NCBI GenBank assembly: GCA_029781115.1
Contig: JAKOXG010000017.1
Span: 1-64,000, forward strand
Origin: Candidatus Cloacimonadota bacterium
Lineage (GTDB): Bacteria > Cloacimonadota > Cloacimonadia > Cloacimonadales > Cloacimonadaceae
Reading direction: 5' to 3'
Length of the DNA stretch: 64,000 nt
Below the pieces are notes generated by a model that made no database searches, was not told the DNA's origin, and was given only the letters and a program-made list of their open reading frames with translations. The position numbers and the translations under genes were made by a program. Every line of letters starts with the position of its first letter. The first letter of the stretch is position 1. This document shows positions 44,100 to 52,884 of the stretch, piece by piece.

Positions 44100-45485
44100 T
44101 CAGTTTGCAGTCCTGCAGAGACGAAAACCAACACTGAGGTTGAGGCGGATGTACGGATCGTGGACACAACGGTTAGCAACACGGCAGTAAGAAGTATCGC
44201 TACTCCAGCTACCACCACGCAACACACGTGAATAACCGCTCGCTGGGCCTGTGGGATTGTGCTGCGGGCTGCTGCTGTAGTACGAGTTGGAAAACCAGTC
44301 CCAGCACCACTCCCAGAGGTTGCCACTCATGTCGTAAGTGCCGATGCCGTTAGGGGCCTTAGTCCCCACAGGGTGGGAGGTATCCCCCGAATTGCTGTTA
44401 TACCAGGCCACGGCACTAATATCGTCAGAGCCGGAGTAGAGATAATCTGGATTATTGGTGGCACCGCGGGCTGCGTATTCCCATTCCGCTTCGGTGAGCA
44501 ATCTGTAGCCATTGGCACTCCAATTGCAGATCACCGCATCCCAAGTAGCGTTGTTGTCCTCTGTGGGCACAGCTCCCCAATTAGCAGGATTGGTGCTGCC
44601 GCCAATCGTGTAACAGGGTGTGAACCCCTCTGCCATACTGCGCAGATTGCAGTATTTGACGGCGGCGTACCAGGAGACATAATAGGCGGGGTAATTAGGA
44701 CCCAGGCCTCTGTTACTTGTCCAGCCTGGGTTGGGCATATATTGGGAATACTCAGCTTGGGTGAGCTCGTATTTGCCAATGTAAAAAGAATTGAGTGTAA
44801 CCGTGTGGGTTGGGAGTTCATCCGAAGATCCCTGCTCTCTTATATCACCCATAGTGAAGCTACCACCGGGCACAAAAATCATCGTGTTGATAGTGTAGGT
44901 GGCAGAAGCGGGGCTGCTGGGCGTCCAGCCTGACTTGAAGCACTTGGCTTTTAGGGTGGTGTTTTCAGTCACGCTGAGCGGCGTCGTGCATTGAGTTGAA
45001 CTCTCCGTGGGCTCACTGCCATTGGTGGTATATCTGATGGTGGCACCGGGAGTTGAACAGGTGATCGTGACAGTTTGGGCAGAAGCATAGGTACCGCCGG
45101 GGGGATCAAAGGTAGGAGTGGACACGTTGATAGTGTAGTTTGCTGTCGCCGTGCTGCTAGGCGTCCAGCCTGACCTGTAGCTCTTGGCTTTGAGGGTAGT
45201 GTTTTCACTCACGCTGAGTGGCTTCGTGTATTGAGTTGAATTCTCAGTAGGCTCACTGCCATTGGTGGTATATCTGATGGTGGCACCGGTAGTTGAACAG
45301 GTGATGGACACAGTTTGGGCAGTGGTATAAGTGCCAGCAGGCGGGTTGAAGACCGGAGTAGCCGGTTTAACGGAGCCGTCGGTAGGATCGAAAGGACTGT
45401 TCAGATCGCGCTCCATACAACTGGCAAGCAGCAGTGTTATGAGCATCAGGGCAGCCAGGGTAGCATGTTGTAGAGTTTTGTTCAT
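44100..45485 (-). CDS. Lipoprotein with two chitobiase-C-like repeats and a C-terminal FGE/C-type-lectin domain (DGR-type variable end)
   Basis: The start ATG 45485 overlaps the TGA of the caspase gene (ATGA), so translation is coupled. The 461-aa protein has a lipobox LLASC (Cys23), the same linker as its paralogue, two CHB_HEX_C-like repeats (~41-201) and an FGE-type domain (~202-461) of about 80% identity to the paralogue. Over the last 40 codons identity drops. The sequence fits the DGR target layout RGGSW-(variable)-CR-(variable)-NR-(variable)-GFRL. The two genes share their 5' leader and 3' end sequence, so they arose by tandem duplication. A surface-bound binding protein is inferred. 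A catalytic formylglycine-generating role is unlikely. Confidence 0.85.
   Translation of the reverse strand: MNKTLQHATLAALMLITLLLASCMERDLNSPFDPTDGSVKPATPVFNPPAGTYTTAQTVSITCSTTGATIRYTTNGSEPTENSTQYTKPLSVSENTTLKAKSYRSGWTPSSTATANYTINVSTPTFDPPGGTYASAQTVTITCSTPGATIRYTTNGSEPTESSTQCTTPLSVTENTTLKAKCFKSGWTPSSPASATYTINTMIFVPGGSFTMGDIREQGSSDELPTHTVTLNSFYIGKYELTQAEYSQYMPNPGWTSNRGLGPNYPAYYVSWYAAVKYCNLRSMAEGFTPCYTIGGSTNPANWGAVPTEDNNATWDAVICNWSANGYRLLTEAEWEYAARGATNNPDYLYSGSDDISAVAWYNSNSGDTSHPVGTKAPNGIGTYDMSGNLWEWCWDWFSNSYYSSSPQHNPTGPASGYSRVLRGGSWSSDTSYCRVANRCVHDPYIRLNLSVGFRLCRTAN
44130..44210 (-). other. DGR-like variable region of the upstream FGE-fold lipoprotein
   Basis: This is the equivalent of 41832-41912. 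Nearly every variable codon ends in C or T (TGT, GTC, CAC, GAT, TAC, ATC, CGC, CTC, AAC, CTC, AGT, GTT), as expected when AAC/AAT codons of a template are mutated only at adenines. Confidence 0.55.
44883..45365 (-). repeat. Two tandem in-frame coding repeats in the upstream FGE-fold lipoprotein
   Basis: Residues ~41-121 and 122-201. They match units 1-2 of the neighbouring gene, with the same IRYTTNGSEPTE core. Confidence 0.7.
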
Positions 45486-47833
45486 GGGTTTATCCTCGCA
45501 TTCATTTCTGTTTCGATCCGGCTGCTCGCTTTCTGGTTGTTCAGTGTTGACCAAGCAAACCAGGCAGTAGACACCAGGTCGACACTGAGACCAATATAGT
45601 AATTGCGCCGATTGGCCAGATATTTGTTCCTATAGATTGACACCTTGTCTGGATCAGTCTCCTCCAGATAAGCGTCGTAGGCAGAGTCTGCAGCATTATG
45701 GAACAGCACTGAAGCACCGATACCCAGGGCCAGAGTGGCGAGCGAGCTATACTGGTTGATGCGCCAGGTTTTTTGTCTGCGGATGAGTTCCTGGGGGATT
45801 GGCATTAGGTTCACAAAGACATCATGAGACTTGCCCTCGTCGATCTTGACCGTTCTTTGATAATTGTAAAAGCCCCATTTGGATGCAGTGAGGGTGTAAG
45901 TGCCCGGATAGGCATTACCCCTGCCGTAGATGGTCGTACCTGCCCCGCCGTCCTGGGGGGTTAGAGTAAATTTGACATCGGCCTGATCGGCCTTGATCAC
46001 GATATTCCCCTGTTCCGGGACCATGTCTATATCGAGGGACTTGATTTCATCCACGGAAAGCACGAAGGAGTCTTTGTATTCCTGATAGGGAACGTTGCTT
46101 CCAGCTTGGGGTTTCACAGTTACTTTGTTTATCCCAGGCCTGACCTTGAGTTTGGTCTCCTGGGTAATGGTTATGGGAGGGTCGCTGTTGAGATAGACTT
46201 CGGCTGGGTAATAATCGGTTTTCAGCAAGATATAGGCTGCCAGCTCGGACAGTTCAAAGTGTTCAGTGGCGTTCTGGTTCGCCTTTATCTCAATCGTCCT
46301 GCTGATGGGTCTGAAATTCTGGTCACTGTGCTTAAGTTCCAGAGAATAAGACCCCGGTTTCAAGCCCTTGGTCTCACCCGAGAGCTGCAGGGGCGTCTTG
46401 CCCTGCATTTTACCATTGATAAAGACCTCGCAGCCAGTGGGCTCGGAGGTGATGGACAGATTTCCAAACAGTGCGTCCAAACGCTCAGTGGATTCCAGCT
46501 TGGCAGAAGGGGAGCTTGTAAAGGAGGTGGTTTTACTTTGATATCGGGGCAGGGAAAGAGTAACTTCATATTGGGTGGCTTCCGGATCGTAGAATGAAAA
46601 GGGGGTTTGACCGGTGTAGCCCTCATAGCCGTCAATCGTAATCTTCGCTCCTTGGGGATCGCTGTTGAGGGTATACCTGGCAGCATTCCTCATCCTTGAC
46701 TGCATCGTTTTTGCTGTCCAGTCGATAATGGTAGTTTGGCCATCTTTAATGTAGGCCAGCTCACCCAGTTTAGCGTTAGCGGTGAAGAGCTCAACCAAAT
46801 GCTTGCCCACGGAGAGACCTTTGATCACCATGGCGAAACTGGGTTTAACCTTGCCCTTGGGAACCCGGTCTACATAAACTTCAGTTTCAAAGTCGGAGGT
46901 GATCCTCAATTCCCCGCTCAGCCACTCCATCTCCGTCACTTGCGGTTGAGGCTTGGATACGCTTGGCTTGGCAGGTGTGACCGTTTTTTCCTCAATCTGG
47001 GGGGCAAGTGCAAAGACGAAGTCGCCTCGGTCCAGTTTGCCGTTGTTGATCTTGCCATATTTAGGGTGCTGGAGTCCCCGCGAGTAGTTGACGACATAGT
47101 CCTCCAAATACAAGCCCAACTCCTCGCCGGTTACATAACCGTCATGGTTCAGGTCGGCAAAGCCTTCTCCCAGGCCTTTTAACAGGGTGCTTTTGAACAC
47201 GCTCTCGTCCGGCACGGCCTCGTCGGCGGCCCCAGCGGTAATGAACTGGCGCACCGGCTGGGTGGTCTTTTCGGTGATGATCTGAGGGGCAGCGCGGCGG
47301 ACTGTGAACAGGGTGCCGGAAAAGCAACTGTCGAAGAGCATCAGAACGTGCTTGGATTTCACCAATGTCGCATATTCGTCGATCGTAGTCATGGATACGG
47401 ATTTGTTGCGGAACTCGCTGCTGTTGCGCTCATACGGGGGAGCATCCACCGGCACAATGTAGCCCAGGTCAGTTCCATCCGCTCTCTTTTCGGTGAAGCC
47501 GTGACCGGCGTAGTAAAAGATCAAAGCCCGGTTGGGTGCTCTTCCCTCTTTGTCGATGAAGTCGTTCAGGGCTTTATGCATCTGAGCCCCGGTCTGGTTT
47601 TCCAAAACCTGGGTCCTGATCCCGAGTTTTTCAAACATGGCCTTCACGTCCTGAACATCCCGCTTAACTCCCCTGAGCTTTGGAAAATAATGGTAGTCGC
47701 TGTTGCCAATGATCAGGGCGTAATAATCCGAGTAGAGCTGTACCCGCGAGCCGTTGTCCAGCCGCAGCTCCAAGCCGGCGAACAATCCGGCCGCAAGGGT
47801 CAACAAAATAACTATTAAACCGATTCTTTTCAC
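45482..47833 (-). CDS. Exported caspase-fold (C14) peptidase with PEGA domains
   Basis: The 783-aa product begins with a signal peptide (1-19). The GTG start follows GTGGGAG. Residues ~35-265 are a caspase-like domain with YYALIIGNSDY, catalytic His111 in YYAGHG and Cys170 in LFDSCFSG, both intact. An EF-hand-like loop (DLNHDGYVTGEE, ~228-239) may bind calcium. Residues ~300-620 hold three or more PEGA beta units (ITSDFETEVYVDRVPKG, LNSDPQGAKITIDGYEG, ITSEPTGCEVFINGKMQG). Weakly hydrophobic helices lie near the C-terminus. The stop overlaps the FGE-lipoprotein start (ATGA). It would act in the periplasm or at the surface, perhaps cleaving or processing the partner lipoproteins. Confidence 0.85.
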   Translation of the reverse strand: MKRIGLIVILLTLAAGLFAGLELRLDNGSRVQLYSDYYALIIGNSDYHYFPKLRGVKRDVQDVKAMFEKLGIRTQVLENQTGAQMHKALNDFIDKEGRAPNRALIFYYAGHGFTEKRADGTDLGYIVPVDAPPYERNSSEFRNKSVSMTTIDEYATLVKSKHVLMLFDSCFSGTLFTVRRAAPQIITEKTTQPVRQFITAGAADEAVPDESVFKSTLLKGLGEGFADLNHDGYVTGEELGLYLEDYVVNYSRGLQHPKYGKINNGKLDRGDFVFALAPQIEEKTVTPAKPSVSKPQPQVTEMEWLSGELRITSDFETEVYVDRVPKGKVKPSFAMVIKGLSVGKHLVELFTANAKLGELAYIKDGQTTIIDWTAKTMQSRMRNAARYTLNSDPQGAKITIDGYEGYTGQTPFSFYDPEATQYEVTLSLPRYQSKTTSFTSSPSAKLESTERLDALFGNLSITSEPTGCEVFINGKMQGKTPLQLSGETKGLKPGSYSLELKHSDQNFRPISRTIEIKANQNATEHFELSELAAYILLKTDYYPAEVYLNSDPPITITQETKLKVRPGINKVTVKPQAGSNVPYQEYKDSFVLSVDEIKSLDIDMVPEQGNIVIKADQADVKFTLTPQDGGAGTTIYGRGNAYPGTYTLTASKWGFYNYQRTVKIDEGKSHDVFVNLMPIPQELIRRQKTWRINQYSSLATLALGIGASVLFHNAADSAYDAYLEETDPDKVSIYRNKYLANRRNYYIGLSVDLVSTAWFAWSTLNNQKASSRIETEMNARINP

Positions 47834-47863
47834 AGTCTCCCACCTGTTACTTATTCCGAGTTC

Positions 47864-47892
47864 ATCTTTTGCAGGTTCCGGTTTTATGTCAA
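47864..47892 (-). promoter_or_regulatory. Promoter of the caspase-FGE operon
   Basis: On the minus strand a perfect TTGACA (47887-47892), a 17-base spacer and AAAGAT (47864-47869). The GTG start is 31 bases further on. Confidence 0.45.
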
Positions 47893-47978
47893 GTCTTTAA
47901 TTACCAATGCCGTTCCCATTGTTAAAACAGCCGTATTTCCATCCACGCTGATGGGCCTATCTTCTTTTGGCAAAGCAA

Positions 47979-48018
47979 AGCCCGTATCACGAGACTATCA
48001 CATCCCATGACACGGGCT
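47979..48018 (-). terminator. Terminator-like hairpin after the TPR/thioredoxin gene
   Basis: AGCCCGT (47979-47985) and ACGGGCT (48012-48018) form a 7-bp stem around a 26-base loop. On the minus strand TTGCTTTGCC follows. Confidence 0.5.
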
Positions 48019-48034
48019 AATAAGCTAAAACTCT

Positions 48035-50347
48035 TTACTTAAGTGCGTTTACCCACTCGGTGAGCTTATCTTTCAGATCCGGACTGAAGCCCACCTCGGT
48101 AAAGCGCACCATGCCTTCAGCGTCGATCACTGCGATGAAGGGTATGCCTTCCACACCGTATTCTGAAGCTGTATCTCCTTCACCAAAGAGCAGTTTCATC
48201 TCAAACTGGTTGTCGGTCATGTATTGGATGGCGCCCTCGATGTCCTGTTCCCACACGTTGATGGAAAAGACCTTCACGCCTTCTGGCATCTGCGTTTTCA
48301 TCCATTCGTTGATCAGAGGCATGGAGCGCTGGCAGGGTCCGCACCAGGTAGCCCAAAAGTCCAGGATCACGATCTGCCCCCGATAATCCGAGAGCGTGAT
48401 CAGGTTTCCTTCCGCATCCGGCAGGCTCCAGTTCGGTGCTTCAAAGGGCTCGCTAACTTCCCCCGGCTCTTCCGGTTCTTCCAGATCTACCTTCTTGGCT
48501 TGCGGCTTTTCGCCCTCCTCATCCCGCTTGTTAGCCGCAAATTCCATCAACTGAGCCCAGCCTTCCTGCTCTGCCACGGGCGTTTCCTGGAGGCCTTCCA
48601 ATATCTCGTAGCCCACCGTGCCCTTCTCCACCATAAAGTGCAGCAGGCCAATGACCTCGGCGTAGTTGCCCAGGTGGTAGTTTGCGTTTACCGTCATGAG
48701 TTGGATGTCTTCATATTCCATCCATTCCGGATGCGCCTCCACGGTGGAAACCAGCTCTGTAAACAGCATTGAGGAGTAAAGCGCAGAGGTGTAGGCGATG
48801 GCTTTATACTCCTGCTTATCCTCCTCGCTCAGGATGCCCTCTTTGATCATATGATCGATAAAGATGCCCTTCACATCCCACAGAAGGTCATACATCTCCT
48901 CGTCTATGACAAACTTATCCACCAGCTTGGCCACCTCCGAGAAGGGATACTTTTCCACGATGATGCCATAAAACTTCTTCACGCTCTCGGTGTTGCCATC
49001 CAAAAGCCTGGAAAACAGGACGGTTATCTGCGCCCTGATATCTTCAGGACAGCGCACGTAGTAGGAGCTGAAGTTGCTCTTGTCCTGCTTGAATTCGTTT
49101 ATCCACTTCCCGCGCTCGGCATCGCCTTTGTCTATGGTGCCGAAGAGCTCTAAGTAAATCTCACTCAAAAGCTGATAGCCAATGCTTTCCCGCGGCTTTT
49201 CCCTCACCATCTGACGCGCTATCTGCAGGGATTGGGCAGTATCCTCATTCAACATCGCCAGCAGGTAGCGGGATTGGACGTCCTGACGCTCTGACAGAGC
49301 CGCTTGATACACCTCTTGGGCGCTGTCTCCATCAAACTCCAGCCATGCCCTGAGGAAGACCACGGAGTCGTCCAAATCATCCTCTGTAACCAAAACATCG
49401 TAGAGCGGTTGCAGCTCGTGGTTGTGATAGTAGCTATTGGCGAGGATAAACCTGAGGTAGTAGTTTTCAAAGGCGTCCGGATTGCCGGCCAGAATGTTGA
49501 CCACGCGGTCATATTGCTGCGCTTCTTCATAGTAATAGGCAGCCAGTTCAGCAGCCACATCAGCGAGGCTGTCAGGGTCATACTGTTCGGCCTCATCTTG
49601 TTGCAACAGCATCAGATAGGCATAGATCAGCTCATGCCACATCTCAACGGGCTGGACACGCGCCACATCCACAAGCTGAAGCCAATACGCCTTATTTCTA
49701 CAGGCATTTTCCAAGATCTGCACTGCAACCGGCATCTGATCGGTATAAGCATGGTAAAAAATCCCGGCCACATCATGGTAGTCATCTGTTTGAAAGCGCT
49801 GATAATAGGTGTTGAAGAAGGGCAGATCCTGCTCCATCATCTCGATCACGGTCTCGTAATCTTCAAAATAGTCCTCCGGAGGATAGTTTTCAAAGTAAGC
49901 TTTGGCCATCAGACGATACCCAAACACTTGATCGGGATAATCTTGCGCCAGTTTACGACCGGCATTGATGCGCGAAAGCTGATCGCTGGCATCATCAAAC
50001 CACAGATAAAAGTATTTCAGGGGAGAACTGGCATCAGAAGTGGCGTTCTCGATCCAATCGTTGTAGCGCTCGGGAGCGTATTCCCTCCACAGGTAAGCAG
50101 CATCCTCCAAAAGCGTGAGGTCTTCACATTCGCTCAAAAACTGGATAAAGTAGGCATCGCCCTGCTCCAATGATGCATCCGTTGCCGGTTTCGTCACGGT
50201 TTCAACGCCGTCCTTGGTTTTCTGCCGCATCTCCACATCGCCAAAAAAGCGGTGTGCCTGCTCTTTGAGCTCATCAAAAGTGATTGCACTGGCGAGAGTT
50301 ACGGTCAACAACAAGCCCAAGGTAATGATGTAGTGTCTGAGTGTCAT
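48035..50347 (-). CDS. Exported TPR-like protein with C-terminal thioredoxin (TlpA/AhpC-TSA) domain
   Basis: The 770-aa protein has a signal peptide (1-21), a long helical solenoid (~25-600) of TPR-like repeats rich in Tyr and acidic residues, a linker with many Glu/Pro, and a TlpA/ResA-type thioredoxin domain (~630-770: WSLPDAEGNLITLSDYRGQ, ILDFWATWCGPC, GIPFIAVIDAEG). The CxxC pair is intact, so a periplasmic thiol-disulfide role is expected, with the repeats possibly holding the client protein. The ribosome binding site is GGAGG. A single-gene unit. Confidence 0.85.
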   Translation of the reverse strand: MTLRHYIITLGLLLTVTLASAITFDELKEQAHRFFGDVEMRQKTKDGVETVTKPATDASLEQGDAYFIQFLSECEDLTLLEDAAYLWREYAPERYNDWIENATSDASSPLKYFYLWFDDASDQLSRINAGRKLAQDYPDQVFGYRLMAKAYFENYPPEDYFEDYETVIEMMEQDLPFFNTYYQRFQTDDYHDVAGIFYHAYTDQMPVAVQILENACRNKAYWLQLVDVARVQPVEMWHELIYAYLMLLQQDEAEQYDPDSLADVAAELAAYYYEEAQQYDRVVNILAGNPDAFENYYLRFILANSYYHNHELQPLYDVLVTEDDLDDSVVFLRAWLEFDGDSAQEVYQAALSERQDVQSRYLLAMLNEDTAQSLQIARQMVREKPRESIGYQLLSEIYLELFGTIDKGDAERGKWINEFKQDKSNFSSYYVRCPEDIRAQITVLFSRLLDGNTESVKKFYGIIVEKYPFSEVAKLVDKFVIDEEMYDLLWDVKGIFIDHMIKEGILSEEDKQEYKAIAYTSALYSSMLFTELVSTVEAHPEWMEYEDIQLMTVNANYHLGNYAEVIGLLHFMVEKGTVGYEILEGLQETPVAEQEGWAQLMEFAANKRDEEGEKPQAKKVDLEEPEEPGEVSEPFEAPNWSLPDAEGNLITLSDYRGQIVILDFWATWCGPCQRSMPLINEWMKTQMPEGVKVFSINVWEQDIEGAIQYMTDNQFEMKLLFGEGDTASEYGVEGIPFIAVIDAEGMVRFTEVGFSPDLKDKLTEWVNALK

Positions 50348-50385
50348 CTTGTTCCTCCATGATCACGGGTATCTAACTACAGGAT

Positions 50386-50413
50386 AGTATAATGGTTTTA
50401 TCGCATTGCACAA
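50386..50413 (-). promoter_or_regulatory. Probable promoter of the TPR/thioredoxin gene
   Basis: On the minus strand TTGTGC (50408-50413), a 16-base spacer and TATACT (50386-50391). Confidence 0.4.
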
Positions 50414-50523
50414 CGGCTTTTTGTGTTAGTTTTCAGTTAGGGTCAAACAGCCCCGCCTGAGCATAAATGTTGAAAACTCTTGACCAAAATGCAGCCTTGC
50501 CAAATCATGCGCTCATGGAATCT

Positions 50524-51378
50524 ATGAAAAAACTTACTGCGTCAATGCTCATTATGATCAGCCTTTGGGGGCTGTTTGGCTGTGCCTTGGTCAGAGCTCC
50601 GAGCCTGAACCAATACACGCTGGATACACTTGAGCTCATGGAAGCCTCCGGTTTGGCGGCCAGCCAAAAATCGCCCGGCATCCTTTACACGCACAACGAT
50701 TCCGGCGATAAAGCAACCGTCTATGTGATCAATTCCAAAGCCATGTTGGCTGCCAGAATCAACCTCGAGGGCGCCAAAAACCACGACTGGGAAGACATCG
50801 CCGTGGCTCCCCATGGTAGAGAGAAAACCAGCTGCATCTTCGTGGCAGACATTGGGGACAACAGCGCCAAACGCAAATTTGTAACCGTTTACCGCTTTGA
50901 AGAACCGGCGCTGCTGGACACCCTGATCCAGGTCACAAATTACGAGCAAATCAAGATAGAATATGAAGATGGAGCGCGTGATGCAGAGGCAATGTTTGTG
51001 GATCCCCTAAACGGCGACATCTACATCGTCAGCAAGCGTGAGGAAAACGTGGGCGTCTACCGCGTCGCCTACCCTTACTCCTTGCAAGACATCAATATAG
51101 CCACCAAGGAAATGACCCTGCCCCTCAGCTATGTGACCGCAGCTGACATCTCGCCCGATGGCCGCAAAATCCTCATCAAGACCTATACCTCCATCTACCA
51201 ATACAAGCGCAAGAAAAGCCAGAGCGTTGTGAAAGCCCTAAGCGGCAAATCCAAACAGCTACCCTACTATCTGGAACCTCAAGGCGAGGCAGTCGCCTGG
51301 GATGCCAAAGGCAAGAGCTATTTCACCATAAGCGAAAGCGTTAACGATCAGCCACCCATCCTCTACCACTATCGATGA
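50524..51378 (+). CDS. Lipoprotein, beta-propeller-like, unknown function
   Basis: The start is taken as ATG 50524 because it opens a lipoprotein signal (MKKLTASMLIMISLWGLFGC). Upstream ATGs at 50467 and 50515 are possible and would add up to 19 residues. The ~284-aa mature part is beta-rich with propeller-like repeats (ILYTHNDSGDKATVYVINS, IFVADIGDNSAKRKFVTVYRF, MFVDPLNGDIYIVSKREENVGVYRV). It overlaps the transpeptidase-like gene by 4 bases (ATGA) and leads an operon with BtuF/BtuC-type genes. A ligand-binding surface role is possible. Confidence 0.6.
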   Translation: MKKLTASMLIMISLWGLFGCALVRAPSLNQYTLDTLELMEASGLAASQKSPGILYTHNDSGDKATVYVINSKAMLAARINLEGAKNHDWEDIAVAPHGREKTSCIFVADIGDNSAKRKFVTVYRFEEPALLDTLIQVTNYEQIKIEYEDGARDAEAMFVDPLNGDIYIVSKREENVGVYRVAYPYSLQDINIATKEMTLPLSYVTAADISPDGRKILIKTYTSIYQYKRKKSQSVVKALSGKSKQLPYYLEPQGEAVAWDAKGKSYFTISESVNDQPPILYHYR

Positions 51379-52037
51379 AACTGCAGACTATCCTCTTTAT
51401 CCTCATGTTGTTAGCTGCCTTGGCGGTCACAGCGTTCAACTTTCTGCCCCAATCCATCTGGCAGAGGGCAGCATTAACGCCGGAACCTCCTGTAACAGTG
51501 GTAGATAGCCTGGAGCAACCCACCGAGCCTGAAATCCCGGCAGAGAGAGCCGAGCCGCCCTTGCAACCGCCTCAGCAAAGGGAAACCACCAACGCTGAGC
51601 TGCTGCGGCGAGACCGGGACCTCTCCCCCTTCACCATCGAGGTGAGTAAAAGCAGCTATCAACTGCGGCTTTTTCAGGGTGATTCGCTGGTAACCAGCTA
51701 CAGCGTGGCATTGGGAAATGAGCGGGCTGACAAGCTGGCTAAGGACGACCCCATCACGCCTTTGGGCAATTTCTACATCGTGAGCATAGAAAACACCTCC
51801 CTGCGCCATCCTGAGGAAGGCCCCTGGTTTATTCGCTTGCACACGGGTCATTTCGACACCGCCAGCGGCAGAGCCTTCAGCGGCATCGGCATCAAAGGTG
51901 GAGCTGCGCCCCGAGAGCTGGGCAAAAGCCTCCACACAGACTGTATCATCATGCAAAACAAAGACATAATAGATTTGAAAGGACACATACAATATGACTA
52001 CAAACAAGTTCGCCTGCCGGTTATCATCCGGCCTTAA
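51375..52037 (+). CDS. YkuD/L,D-transpeptidase-like protein with altered active site
   Basis: The 220-aa protein has an N-terminal membrane anchor (~5-25), a proline-rich spacer and a YkuD-type domain (FTIEVSKSSYQLRLFQGDSLV, VALGNERADKLAKDDPITPLGNFYIV). L,D-transpeptidases cross-link peptidoglycan or attach lipoproteins. At the catalytic site the usual HG..SHGC motif reads IKGG...SLHTDC: the Cys remains, but the catalytic His is Lys and the SHG triad is changed. It may be inactive or use another arrangement. Its start overlaps the lipoprotein gene (ATGA). Confidence 0.6.
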   Translation: MKLQTILFILMLLAALAVTAFNFLPQSIWQRAALTPEPPVTVVDSLEQPTEPEIPAERAEPPLQPPQQRETTNAELLRRDRDLSPFTIEVSKSSYQLRLFQGDSLVTSYSVALGNERADKLAKDDPITPLGNFYIVSIENTSLRHPEEGPWFIRLHTGHFDTASGRAFSGIGIKGGAAPRELGKSLHTDCIIMQNKDIIDLKGHIQYDYKQVRLPVIIRP

Positions 52038-52884
52038 AACCCTTCTGATCATAGCGAGTATCGCCATGTTAATGCTCATCAGCTCCTGCAAACCCAAAGA
52101 GACTCCCAAGGAAGAGCGCTATGTGGTGCTTTCTCCGGAAGTGGCGGAAATCATGGCCGCACTGAATCTTACAGACAAAATCGTGGGTCTCACCGCCGAG
52201 TGCAATTACCCGGCTGAACTTGCCTCCATCCCCAAGGTAGGCCGGTTTGGCGCAGTCCGCAAGGAAGCGATGCTCAAGCTGGAGCCAACTGTCGTGTTTG
52301 TGGCCGGCCTGGAACAGGAGGCTATCGCGGAAGAGCTGGAGAAGCTAAACATCAAGGTGGTAACCGTTTACCCTCAATCCATAGATGAATTGTATGCCGC
52401 CATCACCAATATCGGCCAGATCACCGGCACGCAGCAACGCGCCAAAACGCTGATCGAGGAGCTGAAAGCCGCAATCGCCGCCATCCAAAGAAAGACAGAC
52501 AAGCTCATCAAACCCAGGGTTTACCTGGAAATCAACCGCGATCCCCTGATGAGTGTTTCCGATGAATCCTTCGTGGGGCGAATTCTCGAACTTGCAGGCG
52601 GAGACAACATCTTCCCCACCCTCGAACGTGAATATGCCCGTGTGAAGCCCGAAGACGTGATCAACGCTGCGCCGGACATCATTATCTGCTACTCGCGCGA
52701 CAGCATAAGCAACATCATCAACCGCAAGGGCTGGCAAGATATCCCCGCCATCAAAAACGGATATATCTACACCCACAAAGACGTCGATCCGGACATCATC
52801 CTCAGAGCCGGACCACGTATCCACTTAGGCCTCAAAAGGTTGCAAGACCTCTACTTGGCTTGGGAGAAAGACCAAAGACCATGA
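51994..52884 (+). CDS. ABC transporter substrate-binding lipoprotein (BtuF/FepB type)
   Basis: The 296-aa protein has a lipobox LISSC (Cys32) and the class III binding-protein fold: VVLSPEVAEIMAALNL, DKIVGLTAECNYPAELASIPKVG, LEPTVVFVAG, an inter-lobe helix, PRVYLEINRDPLMSV and GPRIHLGLKRL. The ECNYPAEL..PKVG segment is typical of cobalamin/iron-complex binders. The ligand could be B12, haem or a siderophore. It overlaps the upstream gene by 44 bases and the permease gene by 4. Confidence 0.75.
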   Translation: MTTNKFACRLSSGLKTLLIIASIAMLMLISSCKPKETPKEERYVVLSPEVAEIMAALNLTDKIVGLTAECNYPAELASIPKVGRFGAVRKEAMLKLEPTVVFVAGLEQEAIAEELEKLNIKVVTVYPQSIDELYAAITNIGQITGTQQRAKTLIEELKAAIAAIQRKTDKLIKPRVYLEINRDPLMSVSDESFVGRILELAGGDNIFPTLEREYARVKPEDVINAAPDIIICYSRDSISNIINRKGWQDIPAIKNGYIYTHKDVDPDIILRAGPRIHLGLKRLQDLYLAWEKDQRP

